The notes: generated from the sequence alone by a model not told the origin. Shown: positions 1 to 10,072, numbered from the stretch's first letter. The stretch: DNA of 53,990 nt from Conchiformibius kuhniae DSM 17694 (GCF_000428785.1 NZ_AUAP01000018.1:1-53990); one strand, 5' to 3'. Numbers and translations are program-made.

Positions 1-402
1 GAAGACGATGATGTAGGGAACGCCCACTTGGCGTGCCAGCAGGATGTGTTCGCGGGTTTGCGGCATGGGGCCGTCTGCGGCGGAGCAAACCAGAATCGCG
101 CCGTCCATTTGGGCGGCACCGGTAATCATGTTTTTCACGTAGTCGGCGTGGCCGGGGCAATCGACGTGTGCGTAGTGGCGGCCTTCGGTTTCGTATTCCA
201 CGTGGGCGGTGTTGATGGTGATGCCGCGCGCTTTTTCTTCGGGGGCGTTGTCGATTTGGTCGTAGGCGCGTGCTTGACCGCCGAATTTTTCCGCCAAGAT
301 GGTGGTCAGGGCGGCGGTGAGGGTGGTTTTACCATGGTCAACGTGACCGATGGTGCCGACGTTTACGTGCGGTTTGCTGCGTTCAAACTTTTCTTTAGCC
401 AT
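1..402 (-). CDS. tuf: Elongation factor Tu, N-terminal part (runs off the left edge)
   Basis: EF-Tu is the GTPase that carries aminoacyl-tRNA to the ribosome. The 134 visible residues start MAKEKFERSKPHVNVGTIGH and contain the G1 loop GHVDHGKT, the switch region with RGITI, and the G3 motif DCPGHADY. The start is the ATG read from 402, with AAGGA seven bases upstream. The C-terminal two thirds lie outside the window. The gene has its own promoter and no fusA upstream, because the next gene to the right points the other way. It is therefore not in the classical rpsL-rpsG-fusA-tufA arrangement, at least on the upstream side. Whether this is the tufA or tufB copy cannot be told without the left flank. 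Confidence 0.97.
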   Translation of the reverse strand, partial: MAKEKFERSKPHVNVGTIGHVDHGKTTLTAALTTILAEKFGGQARAYDQIDNAPEEKARGITINTAHVEYETEGRHYAHVDCPGHADYVKNMITGAAQMDGAILVCSAADGPMPQTREHILLARQVGVPYIIVF

Positions 403-421
403 GAGGCAATTCCTTAAAAGA

Positions 422-506
422 GCAGGTTAAAAGAACAAAAACAGAGGTCTTTTGCAAGACCGTTCGGAATAAGGGCGGGGCGGCAAACGCCCCGTGTTTA
501 ACCTGC
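422..506 (-). promoter_or_regulatory. Structured 5' leader of tuf (three-helix fold)
   Basis: A 10-base inverted repeat (422-431 with 497-506, core GGTTAAA/TTTAACC) encloses two hairpins: 446-461 (6-bp stem, GCAA loop on the RNA strand) and 476-494 (7-bp stem CGGGGCG/CGCCCCG). Together they could form a closed three-way junction ending about 20 bases before the tuf start. Part of the outer helix may lie upstream of the +1 if transcription begins at 502. A U-rich stretch follows the inner hairpin on the RNA strand, so an attenuation role is possible. Function is not known. Confidence 0.5.
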
Positions 507-508
507 CC

Positions 509-536
509 ATTATAGATGTTTTGCGGAAAAAATCAA
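509..536 (-). promoter_or_regulatory. Sigma-70 type promoter of tuf
   Basis: On the minus strand a TTGATT hexamer and a perfect TATAAT (514 down to 509) are separated by 16 bases. Transcription would start near 502, giving a leader of about 100 bases before the tuf ATG. Confidence 0.75.
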
Positions 537-791
537 ATGCTGCTTGGCAGGTTTGATATTTATGTATGAAAATCAGTTCATTTTAACGGCATCGGCGCAT
601 CTGCGGGCAGGGCTTGCCGCGCAGGGCATTTTGTTGCCGATTGCGCCGCCCCGTGCCCTACTTGTGTGCCGATACACGCCAAGCGTGCCGACTTGTGGGG
701 TGCAAACACAGCATCTTGCCATTTTGTGCTTTTTATCGGCAAGGCTTGCGGGGTTTTCCCGTAAAAAAGCATTTGGGGCGCAACAATCCTT

Positions 792-797
792 TATAAT
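792..797 (+). promoter_or_regulatory. Possible -10 element before the NSS symporter gene
   Basis: A perfect TATAAT lies 26 bases before the start codon at 824, but no good -35 hexamer is found at the expected distance. The rest of 544-823 holds no gene that can be supported. Confidence 0.35.
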
Positions 798-823
798 CGC
801 ACTTTTGCTTTTGGAAACACGGC

Positions 824-2161
824 ATGGCACAACAGGCACATTGGTCGTCCAAAATCGGCTTCGTATTGTCGGCGGCGGGTTCTGCCATCGGCTTGGGCGC
901 GATTTGGAAATTTCCCTACACCGCAGGCAACAACGGCGGTGCGGTTTTTTTCTTGATTTTTTTGGTGTTTACCCTGCTGATTGGTTTGCCCGTCTTGCTG
1001 GCGGAATTTTATGTCGGGCGCAAATCGCAACGCAATGCCCTAGACGCTTTCGGCGCACTCGCCCCCCGGACCCCCGCATGGAAAGCGGTGGGCATGGCGG
1101 GCGTGGCGGCGTGTTTTCTGCTGCTGTCGTTTTACAGTGTGGTCGGCGGCTGGGTGTTGGCGTATGTGTGGCACGCCTTTGGCGGCAACGTGTACGCGGG
1201 CGCGGATTTTGGCGAATTGTTCGGCAAAACCATTGCCGAGCCGCTTCCTGCGGTGGTGTGGCAACTGCTGTTTATGCTGATTACCGCCGCCGTGGTGCAA
1301 AACGGCATTTCGCAGGGCATCGAACGCGCCAGCCGCTACCTGATGCCCCTGCTGTTTGTCATGTTTTTGCTGTTAGCGGTGCGCTCGCTGACCCTGCCCG
1401 GCGCAATGGCGGGCGTTTCCTTTCTGCTTGCCCCCGATTTTGGCAAAATTGGCAGCGAAACCCTGCTCACCGCCTTGGGGCAAGCCTTTTTCGCCTTGAG
1501 CTTGGGCGTGTCCGCCATGCTCACCTACGCCGCCTATCTCGACAACAAACAAGACCTGTTCCGCTCCGCCAACAGCGTCATGTGGCTGAACATGCTGGTA
1601 TCGCTGCTGGCGGGGCTGGTGATTTTCCCCGCCGTGTTCGCCTTCGGCATGAAGCCCGATGCCGGGCCCGGACTGATTTTCATCGTCCTGCCCGAAGTAT
1701 TCCAAAAAATCCCGTTCGGCACCGCCCTGTTTGCCGTATTTATGGTGCTGATTGCCTTTGCCACCCTCACTTCCGCCTTTGCCATGCTGGAAACGGTGGT
1801 GGCGGCACTGATTCGCGGCAACGAAAGCAAACGCCGCAAAACCACCCTGCTCACCGCCCTTGCCATCTTGCTGGTGGGCATTCCGTCCGCACTTTCATTC
1901 GGCGTGTTGGGCGAATGGAAAATCATGGGCAAAACCGTGTTCGACCTGTGGGATTACCTGATTACCTCGTGGATGATACCCTTGGGCGCATTGGCAACGG
2001 CAGCGTTTGTCGGCTGGGCGCAGCCGCGTGAAACCGTGCTGGCGCACATGCGCGAAGGCAGCAGCGTGCCGGAAAAGCTGCTCGGCGCGTGGTATCTTGC
2101 CTTGCGCTGGCTTGCCCCTGCGGCGATTTTGCTGGTATTTTGGCATACCTTGAACAAATAA
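824..2161 (+). CDS. Sodium-dependent transporter, NSS/SNF family
   Basis: This 445-residue inner-membrane protein has about 11-12 hydrophobic segments and the family hallmark in TM1, SAIGLGAIWKFPY (about residues 20-32), followed by NNGGAVF. In LeuT-type proteins this unwound stretch binds Na+ and the amino-acid substrate. The Asn that follows GLG in LeuT is Ala here, as also occurs in some bacterial members. Substrate is probably an amino acid or related amine but cannot be assigned. The start at ATG 824 follows a weak GGA. It is transcribed away from tuf. No clear terminator separates it from zupT; a palindrome lies between them. Confidence 0.9.
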   Translation: MAQQAHWSSKIGFVLSAAGSAIGLGAIWKFPYTAGNNGGAVFFLIFLVFTLLIGLPVLLAEFYVGRKSQRNALDAFGALAPRTPAWKAVGMAGVAACFLLLSFYSVVGGWVLAYVWHAFGGNVYAGADFGELFGKTIAEPLPAVVWQLLFMLITAAVVQNGISQGIERASRYLMPLLFVMFLLLAVRSLTLPGAMAGVSFLLAPDFGKIGSETLLTALGQAFFALSLGVSAMLTYAAYLDNKQDLFRSANSVMWLNMLVSLLAGLVIFPAVFAFGMKPDAGPGLIFIVLPEVFQKIPFGTALFAVFMVLIAFATLTSAFAMLETVVAALIRGNESKRRKTTLLTALAILLVGIPSALSFGVLGEWKIMGKTVFDLWDYLITSWMIPLGALATAAFVGWAQPRETVLAHMREGSSVPEKLLGAWYLALRWLAPAAILLVFWHTLNK

Positions 2162-2174
2162 AACCAATCGCATA

Positions 2175-2189
2175 TGATTTTCATTATCA
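2175..2189 (+). promoter_or_regulatory. Fur-like box upstream of zupT
   Basis: TGATTTTCATTATCA matches the 7-1-7 Fur consensus TGATAATNATTATCA at 12 of 14 defined positions. It sits 75-90 bases before the zupT ATG, next to a possible weak promoter (TTGTGC at 2194, GATAAC near 2217). It may mean iron-responsive control of a divalent-metal importer. Confidence 0.45.
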
Positions 2190-2212
2190 TTTAGTTGTGC
2201 GGGGCGGGAGAA

Positions 2213-2247
2213 TTGTGATAACCTTACACTTTTTCAGGTTATCACAA
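2213..2247 (+). promoter_or_regulatory. Perfect 11-bp inverted repeat before zupT
   Basis: TTGTGATAACC (2213-2223) and GGTTATCACAA (2237-2247) are exact reverse complements around a 13-base spacer. The right arm ends at the AAAGG ribosome binding site of zupT. It lacks a following T-run, so it is not a standard terminator. It could be an operator, or an RNA hairpin that influences ribosome access. It does not match the neisserial Zur consensus. Confidence 0.55.
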
Positions 2248-2264
2248 AAGGTGTCCTTTTCATC

Positions 2265-3071
2265 ATGGAATGGTTCAGTTACAACGTCATGACGGCGTTT
2301 GGGATTACCGTTGCCGCAGGTTTGGCAACGGTATTGGGCAGCGCGTTGGTGTTTTTTTCCAAAACGCCCAATCCGCGCATTCTCGCTTTCGGCTTGGCAT
2401 TTGCGGGCGGGGCGATGGTGTATGTGTCGCTGACGGAGATTTTGACCAAATCCACCGAAGCGTTTGCCGAAGCGGCGGGCGACAAACACGGCATGGCGTA
2501 TGCGACTTTGGCATTTTTGGCGGGGCTGATGCTGACGGTGCTGATTGATTATTTCGTGCCCAACCCGCACGAAACGCTCGACCCGCAAGACCCGATGTTT
2601 CATGAGAAAAACCGCAATGCGGTGGCGCGGGTGGGAATTATGGCGGCGCTGGCGATTACCGCGCACAATTTTCCCGAAGGTTTGGCAACGTTTTTTGCCA
2701 CGCTCGAAAGCCCGACCATCGGTTTGCCTTTGGCACTGGCGATTGCGATTCACAATATTCCCGAAGGCATTTCGATTGCCGCGCCCGTGTATTTTGCCAC
2801 GCGCAAGAAGGGTTTGACGATTTTGGCGTGTTTGGCTTCGGGTTTGGCGGAGCCTTTGGGGGCGTTGTTGGGCTATGCGGTGTTGCAGCCGTTTTTGTCG
2901 CCGATGGTGTTCGGTACGGTGTTCGGGATTATTTCGGGGGTGATGGTGTTTTTGTCGCTGGACGAGCTGTTGCCCGCCGCGAAGCGTTATTCTACGGGGC
3001 ATGAGCCTGTGTATGGTTTGTGTATCGGTATGGCGGTGATGGCTTTGAGTTTGGTGTTGTTTAATTTTTAA
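2265..3071 (+). CDS. zupT: ZIP-family zinc/divalent metal transporter ZupT
   Basis: The 268-residue inner-membrane protein imports Zn2+ and often Fe2+ or Mn2+. It has eight predicted hydrophobic segments, with the paired metal-binding signatures HNFPEG (about residues 134-139) and HNIPEG (about 164-169) that ZIP proteins carry in TM4 and TM5. Its length is close to E. coli ZupT. The ATG at 2265 is preceded by AAAGGTG at a somewhat long distance of about 13 bases. A Fur-like box and a perfect palindrome lie upstream and a strong terminator follows, so it is probably a single-gene, metal-regulated unit. Confidence 0.93.
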   Translation: MEWFSYNVMTAFGITVAAGLATVLGSALVFFSKTPNPRILAFGLAFAGGAMVYVSLTEILTKSTEAFAEAAGDKHGMAYATLAFLAGLMLTVLIDYFVPNPHETLDPQDPMFHEKNRNAVARVGIMAALAITAHNFPEGLATFFATLESPTIGLPLALAIAIHNIPEGISIAAPVYFATRKKGLTILACLASGLAEPLGALLGYAVLQPFLSPMVFGTVFGIISGVMVFLSLDELLPAAKRYSTGHEPVYGLCIGMAVMALSLVLFNF

Positions 3072-3084
3072 TGGCGGATATGTG

Positions 3085-3121
3085 CCGTGCGCCCGCGTGT
3101 TGTCGGGCGCACGGTGTTTTT
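3085..3121 (+). terminator. Rho-independent terminator after zupT
   Basis: An 11-bp G+C-rich stem (3085-3095 with 3104-3114), 8-base loop, then TGTTTTT. The T-run is on the plus strand only. Confidence 0.9.
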
Positions 3122-3132
3122 GCGGCGGGCTT

Positions 3133-4515
3133 TCAGCAGTGGCGCGGGCTGCGTGCCAGCCATGTGCTGCAACGGTGCAGGTATCCGATGAGTAGTGCCG
3201 CCGCCGTGCCGAGCGACAGCAGCAGTGCCGTCCAAAAGCCGTAAATGCCCATGGCGGGTGCGCCGTAGGCGAGCCAGTAGCCGGGCAGCAGTCCCAGTCC
3301 CCAAAAGGTGATGGCGTGAATCAGCATGGGCAGCCGGGTGATTTTGTAGCCGCGCAGGGCGTAGGAGGCAACGCATTGGGTGAAGTCGAACAACTGCATG
3401 ACGGCGCACAGTATCAGCAGTTGTCCGGCAATCGCCAATACGTCTGTATCGTTGGTGTAGCGTTGCGCCCAGAAGTCGCGGAACAAGATGAGCAGCAGCA
3501 TGCACAGCAGTGCCGATGCCGCCGACAGCAGCAGCGCCACGCCGGAAACGTATTTTGCCCGCGCAAATTGGCGCAAGCCCACGCAGTAGCCCACGCGTAC
3601 GGTGGCTGCCGCGCCGATGGCGGAGGGTATCATGTAGGTGATGCTGCCGATGTTGAGGGTGATTTGTTGGGCGGCAACGGTGTCTGCGCCCAAGTCGGCA
3701 ATCAGCCACACCACGAAGCTGAACAGGCTCACTTCCAAAAAGTAGGATAAGCCGATGGGCCAGCCCAGTTGCCAGATATGTTTCAATACGGCGGGGTCGG
3801 GGCGGGAAAAACGCGCCGTCAGTCCGAACGGGGCGAAAAAGCGGTTTTTGGCAACGTATGCGCCCAGTGCCGCCGCGTTGAACCAAAACACCAGCGCGGT
3901 TGCCAAGCCGCAGCCGGCGCCGCCCATGGCGGCGATGCCGAGCTTGCCGTAAACGAAAATGTAGTTGAAGGGAATGTTCAGCAGCAGTGCCGCCCAGCTT
4001 ATCCACATAATCGCCTGTGTTTTGCCCAAGCTGGAGGCGTAGGCGTAGAGGGCGCGGTAGAGCATGGCGGCGGGCAGGGCGAGGGCAACGTAGAACAAAT
4101 AATCGCCGAGCATGGTTTCCACGTCGGCGTGCATGTCCAAATAGCGTTGCAGGGGGGCAATCAGCAGCATGACGGACAGCATGCCCGCCATGCCCAGTAT
4201 GGCGCCGAACCACAAGCCCTGCCGTCCCGTTTCGCCGACCGCTTCGCGTTTGCCCGCGCCGTACAGTTGGGCGATGATGGGGTTGAGCGCGTTCATCACG
4301 CCCAAGAAGGTAACGAATACGGTAACAAATACCGATGCGCCCAGTGCCACTGCCGTCAGGTCGTTTTTGCCCGCGCCGCCCGCCATCGCCGTATCCACCA
4401 CGCCCACGCCCACCGCCGCAATTTGCGCCGACATCATCGGCAGTGCCAATTGCAGCAGACGGCGGGCTTCTTTGGCAAAGGCGCGGCGGGAATAACGGTT
4501 CAAATCAAACCACAT
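3133..4515 (-). CDS. norM: MATE-family multidrug efflux pump, NorM type
   Basis: This 460-residue inner-membrane protein matches NorM, which exports cationic drugs and dyes in exchange for Na+ or H+. Twelve hydrophobic segments are visible. Family landmarks include VDTAMAGGAGKNDL near the N-terminus, NPIIAQLYGAGKR, GLSYFLEVSLFSF (the Glu used in gonococcal NorM) and LFDFTQCVASYALRGYK (its key Asp). The acidic pair equivalent to gonococcal D355-D356 reads N-D here. I start at the ATG read from 4515, with GGGGA six bases upstream; a longer frame to 4554 would add 13 unsupported residues. It is convergent with zupT and divergent from the carbonic anhydrase gene. Confidence 0.92.
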   Translation of the reverse strand: MWFDLNRYSRRAFAKEARRLLQLALPMMSAQIAAVGVGVVDTAMAGGAGKNDLTAVALGASVFVTVFVTFLGVMNALNPIIAQLYGAGKREAVGETGRQGLWFGAILGMAGMLSVMLLIAPLQRYLDMHADVETMLGDYLFYVALALPAAMLYRALYAYASSLGKTQAIMWISWAALLLNIPFNYIFVYGKLGIAAMGGAGCGLATALVFWFNAAALGAYVAKNRFFAPFGLTARFSRPDPAVLKHIWQLGWPIGLSYFLEVSLFSFVVWLIADLGADTVAAQQITLNIGSITYMIPSAIGAAATVRVGYCVGLRQFARAKYVSGVALLLSAASALLCMLLLILFRDFWAQRYTNDTDVLAIAGQLLILCAVMQLFDFTQCVASYALRGYKITRLPMLIHAITFWGLGLLPGYWLAYGAPAMGIYGFWTALLLSLGTAAALLIGYLHRCSTWLARSPRHC

Positions 4516-4598
4516 ATTTGTCCCCGTTCCGAAAAAAACGCTGGATTGTAACAAAATTTGTTATGATATGCCGCTTTGAAACCATCAGGCGGTAAACC

Positions 4599-5141
4599 AT
4601 GGCATTGCGTTCTTATCTCAATACTTTCCCGCAAATCAGCGACGGCTGCTACATTGACGAAAGTGCGGTCGTGATTGGCGATGTGGCGGCAGACGCCCAA
4701 GCATCGGTGTGGCCCGGCGCGGTGATTCGCGGCGACGTGAATTTCATCCGCATCGGCAAACGCAGCAACATTCAAGACTTGTCGGTGCTGCACGTTTCCC
4801 ACAAAACCGAAGCCAAACCCGAAGGCTCGCCTTTAATCATCGGCGACGACGTTACGGTGGGGCATCGTGCCGTATTGCACGGCTGCACGGTGGGCAACCG
4901 CGTGTTGGTCGGCATGGGGACGACCGTGTTGGACGATGCCGTGATTGAAGACGATGTGATGATTGGCGCAGGCAGCCTTGTGCCGCCGCGCAAACGCTTG
5001 CAAAGCGGCTGGCTCTACATCGGTGCGCCCGTGCGCGAAGTGCGCCCGCTCACCGAAGAAGAATTGGCGTTTTTGCGTTATTCGGCGGCGCATTATGTGT
5101 ATTTGGCGGGGCATTACAACCGCGCCGCGCCGGAGGCTTGA
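4599..5141 (+). CDS. Gamma-class carbonic anhydrase-like hexapeptide-repeat protein
   Basis: The 180-residue cytoplasmic protein is a left-handed beta-helix of the YrdA/CaiE group. Hexapeptide repeats run through residues 25-125 (for example SVWPGAVIRGDV, IRIGKRSNIQD, LIIGDDVTVGHRAVLHGCTVG). The metal ligands are the His in VLHVSH, the His in VGHRAVLH and the following His. Members bind zinc or iron and some have carbonic anhydrase activity; many are orphan enzymes. A -10-like TATGAT lies at 4562-4567. The next gene begins 3 bases after its stop, so the two are probably cotranscribed. Confidence 0.88.
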   Translation: MALRSYLNTFPQISDGCYIDESAVVIGDVAADAQASVWPGAVIRGDVNFIRIGKRSNIQDLSVLHVSHKTEAKPEGSPLIIGDDVTVGHRAVLHGCTVGNRVLVGMGTTVLDDAVIEDDVMIGAGSLVPPRKRLQSGWLYIGAPVREVRPLTEEELAFLRYSAAHYVYLAGHYNRAAPEA

Positions 5142-5144
5142 ACC

Positions 5145-5606
5145 ATGAACATCAAAGGACTTTTGATAACGGTTTTTGCCGTTTGTTCTGCCGGCGCGAT
5201 TGCCGCGCCCAAATTTGCCGATTATCCGGTCAAAATATACACCGGCAAACGCCATTTGCAGAAAAATCCCGAAACCAGACTTTACCGCACCACCTACCGC
5301 AAAATGCGTCAGGCACCCATTGCCTTTGCGGGCAAATATACTTATACGGTAATAGGTTGTGGCGTGGCGTGTTTTGATCATCGTTTTTTAAATGTGGCAA
5401 CCGGCAAGCCATATGAGTTTGACTTAATCGTCAATCCCGACTATGGGTGTGCGGACGGTACGTACGGATACGTCCGAATGCGTCCCGACAGCCGTTTGTT
5501 GGAAGTGCGCGGCGGTCATGAATTGTATATTCCCCATTCTTCCACCGGCATTTGCCAAACCGTATATTTTCTTGAAAAAAATGGCAAGCTGATTCGCTTG
5601 AAATAA
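5145..5606 (+). CDS. Small exported protein of unknown function
   Basis: The 153-residue protein has a signal peptide (MNIKGLLITVFAVCSAGAIA then AP at about 20-22), so it should be periplasmic. The mature part is basic and aromatic-rich. It has cysteines in IGCGVACFD, YGCADG and GICQT that could form disulfides. No family is recognised. A GGAGG site inside the end of the carbonic anhydrase gene, with only 3 bases between the genes, points to translational coupling. gcvP starts 27 bases downstream, without an obvious terminator between. Confidence 0.75.
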   Translation: MNIKGLLITVFAVCSAGAIAAPKFADYPVKIYTGKRHLQKNPETRLYRTTYRKMRQAPIAFAGKYTYTVIGCGVACFDHRFLNVATGKPYEFDLIVNPDYGCADGTYGYVRMRPDSRLLEVRGGHELYIPHSSTGICQTVYFLEKNGKLIRLK

Positions 5607-5633
5607 TCCCGTTTTCTGTACAAAGGACAAAAC

Positions 5634-8477
<2,844 letters not shown>

Positions 8478-8488
8478 TTAAGCTACGG

Positions 8489-8518
8489 CTGCCCGAACTG
8501 TTTGCGGTTCGGGCAGCG
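8489..8518 (+). terminator. Hairpin after gcvP, probable terminator
   Basis: A perfect 11-bp stem (8489-8499 with 8508-8518) with an 8-base loop starts 11 bases after the gcvP stop. It has no clear T-run on the plus strand, so it may act with the next hairpin or as an RNA end stabiliser. Confidence 0.55.
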
Positions 8519-8540
8519 CGCTTGCGCCTTGCTTGGGCAA

Positions 8541-8573
8541 TAAAAAATCCCCGAATCAAAACATTCGGGGATT
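8541..8573 (-). terminator. Rho-independent terminator after rpmJ (L36B)
   Basis: An 11-bp stem AATCCCCGAAT/ATTCGGGGATT with a 6-base loop. On the minus strand a run of T follows, ending the rpmE-rpmJ transcript 6 bases after the rpmJ stop. Confidence 0.88.
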
Positions 8574-8578
8574 CTGCT

Positions 8579-8704
8579 TCAACGCTGACGCGCTTTAAAA
8601 CGCGGATTGGATTTGCAAATCACATACACCTTGCCTTTGCGGCGTACCACTTGGCAATCGCGGTGGCGTTGTTTGGCTGCTTTGAGTGAAGAGAGTATTT
8701 GCAT
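8579..8704 (-). CDS. rpmJ: 50S ribosomal protein L36, type B (zinc-independent)
   Basis: This 41-residue reading frame begins MQILSSLKAAKQRHRDCQ and ends in SNPRFKARQR, typical of the longer L36B (YkgO-like) form. Only two cysteines remain (about 17 and 33) rather than the C-C-C-H zinc ribbon of L36A, so it should assemble without zinc. It starts 2 bases after the rpmE stop; AAGGAAAA at the end of rpmE is its ribosome binding site. The pair is a two-gene operon. No L36A gene is present in the usual infA-rpsM gap of this window. Confidence 0.93.
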   Translation of the reverse strand: MQILSSLKAAKQRHRDCQVVRRKGKVYVICKSNPRFKARQR

Positions 8705-8706
8705 GA

Positions 8707-8979
8707 TTATTTTCCTTTTTTCAGCGCGCCCATCATGCCCGCATAACGTTGGTTGAATTGGCTGGCGCGACCTTCTTTATTGTGTTCGCGCTGTTTGCCG
8801 GTGTAAACAGGGTGGGAAGCCGAAGACGTATCCAACATAAATGCGGGGTATTCTTCGCCATCCGTCCATTTCATGGTGCGGTTGGTCGGCGCACAGGAGC
8901 GAATCAGCCAGCCGGTTTCCGCACTGCTGTCGTAAAACAGCACGGTACGGTAATTTTCAGGGTGGATGCCTGCTTTCAT
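8707..8979 (-). CDS. rpmE2: 50S ribosomal protein L31, type B (zinc-independent)
   Basis: The 90-residue protein starts MKAGIHPENYRTVLFYDSS and contains HPVYTGKQR, both hallmarks of L31B. The CxxC zinc site of L31A is absent; only one Cys is seen (SCAP). In many bacteria L31B and L36B replace the zinc-binding forms when zinc is short, under control of Zur. AAGGAAG lies at a good distance before the ATG read from 8979. It forms an operon with rpmJ (L36B), and a partial Zur-like box lies about 30 bases upstream. Confidence 0.95.
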   Translation of the reverse strand: MKAGIHPENYRTVLFYDSSAETGWLIRSCAPTNRTMKWTDGEEYPAFMLDTSSASHPVYTGKQREHNKEGRASQFNQRYAGMMGALKKGK

Positions 8980-9009
8980 TGGGAAACTTCCTTAAAATTC
9001 GGTAAAAGT

Positions 9010-9024
9010 TACGATAATATAACA
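9010..9024 (-). promoter_or_regulatory. Possible Zur box upstream of the L31B-L36B operon
   Basis: The minus strand reads TGTTATATTATCGTA, matching the neisserial Zur consensus TGTTATDNHATAACA at 12 of 15 positions: a perfect left half-site and a degenerate right half. It overlaps TATATT, a plausible -10. Family knowledge of Zur control of these genes makes the weak match worth noting. Confidence 0.4.
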
Positions 9025-9056
9025 GTTTTCGTGCGCCCGCAAGCCCTTGCGGCATC

Positions 9057-9327
9057 GGGGCGTGCCGTGATTGGCTTATGCGGCGGTATTTTCAGCCAAA
9101 ATCCGCGCCCGCTATATGGCAGTCGGTGCGGGGTTTTCCCGACAAACTGCTGTAAAAACACCGCACCGTCATTTCCGCGCAGGCGGGAAGCCAAAACAAA
9201 TTTCAAAAAGCATTGATAAAACATCGCTTCACAAACATCAGGCAGTGGATTCCCACATTCGCGGGAATGACGGCGTTTTTGTATTGTGCTGATTGACGGT
9301 AGGAAAGTTTAATTGACGACATGCCTT
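9057..9327. repeat. Intergenic mosaic element, copy A (degenerate ends)
   Basis: The stretch between the L31B operon and orn holds no gene. It contains palindromic CCGCgcaGGCGG and CCCacattcGCGGG words and a core (CATTGATAAAACATCGCTTC) shared almost exactly with copy B near 31620. The right end, AATTGACGACATGCC at 9311-9325, is a worn version of the AATTGATGACACGCCC end of copy B and abuts the orn stop codon. The left end near 9057 is guessed from GGGCGTGCCGTGATT. Confidence 0.6.
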
Positions 9328-9874
9328 AATCGGGCAGCTTAAACAAGTGTCGGCGGTAATATTTTAATTCTTCAATGCTTTCCAGAATATCGTCCAAAGC
9401 CTTGTGCGCGCCTTTTTTGACCACGCCGCGATGCACAGCGGGGTGCCAGCGTTTGGCAAGCTCTTTCAGGGTGGAAACGTCCAAATTGCGGTAGTGGAAA
9501 TAGGCTTCCAGCGCGGGCATGTGGCGCACCATGAAGCGGCGGTCTTGATGAATGGTGTTGCCGCACATGGGGGTGCTGTTTTTCGGCAGCCATTGTGCCA
9601 TAAAGTCGAGCAATGCCTGTTCGACCTGCGCTTCGGTAAATGTGGATTGGCGCACGCGTTCCACCAAGCCGGTGCGGGTGTGGGTGTCGGTGCACCATTT
9701 GTCCATCGCGTTCAAAATGTCATCGCTTTGGTGGACGGCATACACGGGCGATTGTGCCAGCACGTTCAAATCGCTGTCGGTAATAATCATGGCGATTTCG
9801 ATGATTTTGTCGGTGTCGGGGTTCAGACCCGTCATTTCCATGTCGAGCCAGCAAAGGTTGTGGGGGGATTTCAT
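9326..9874 (-). CDS. orn: Oligoribonuclease
   Basis: Orn degrades RNA dinucleotides and short oligonucleotides from the 3' end and is often essential. The 182-residue protein is a DEDDh exonuclease. Motif I is WLDMEMTGL (Asp11, Glu13), motif II includes GNTIHQDRRFM and motif III is HKALDDI. The ATG read from 9874 has AGGAAC upstream. Its stop codon TAA is immediately followed by the worn end of repeat copy A. It is divergent from the ribosomal protein operon, with about 200 bases between the starts. Confidence 0.96.
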   Translation of the reverse strand: MKSPHNLCWLDMEMTGLNPDTDKIIEIAMIITDSDLNVLAQSPVYAVHQSDDILNAMDKWCTDTHTRTGLVERVRQSTFTEAQVEQALLDFMAQWLPKNSTPMCGNTIHQDRRFMVRHMPALEAYFHYRNLDVSTLKELAKRWHPAVHRGVVKKGAHKALDDILESIEELKYYRRHLFKLPD

Positions 9875-9956
9875 GTTGTGCGTTCCTGAACGGGTGTTTG
9901 TAAGGAGGGATTATAGTGGAAGGGGTGGCATTTGTGCCGGAATCGGCAATTTTTGC

Positions 9957-9986
9957 TTGAAACCTTTGGAAAAACTGTGTTATATT
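9957..9986 (+). promoter_or_regulatory. Promoter of the rplC-headed ribosomal protein operon
   Basis: TTGAAA (9957-9962) and TATATT (9981-9986) are 18 bases apart; transcription should start near 9992-9993, about 80 bases before rplC. Confidence 0.72.
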
Positions 9987-9991
9987 AACGG

Positions 9992-10048
9992 GCTTGGCGT
10001 TACGCCAAGCATTATTTTTTGCCACAGGTCGGCCAATCGCAGCCGACC
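9992..10048 (+). promoter_or_regulatory. Two-hairpin leader of the rplC operon
   Basis: The first hairpin (9992-9999 with 10003-10010, 8 bp, 3-base loop) starts at the predicted +1 and is followed by ATTATTTTTT, so it has the shape of a terminator. The second (10027-10033 with 10042-10048, 7 bp) is followed by CCTTTGTTAT. This is where an L4- or other r-protein-responsive attenuator would be expected, but the E. coli S10 leader structure itself is not seen. Confidence 0.5.
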
Positions 10049-10072
10049 CCTTTGTTATACAAGGAAAAAATC

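Noticed and set aside
573..839. Minus-strand frame of 88 codons between tuf and the symporter
   Set aside because: No start signal, no motif and overlap with the symporter promoter region; not supported as a gene.
544..2031. A 495-codon plus-strand frame overlapping the NSS symporter
   Set aside because: It is a frame-shifted shadow of the symporter gene; the translation is Arg/His-rich with no family resemblance.
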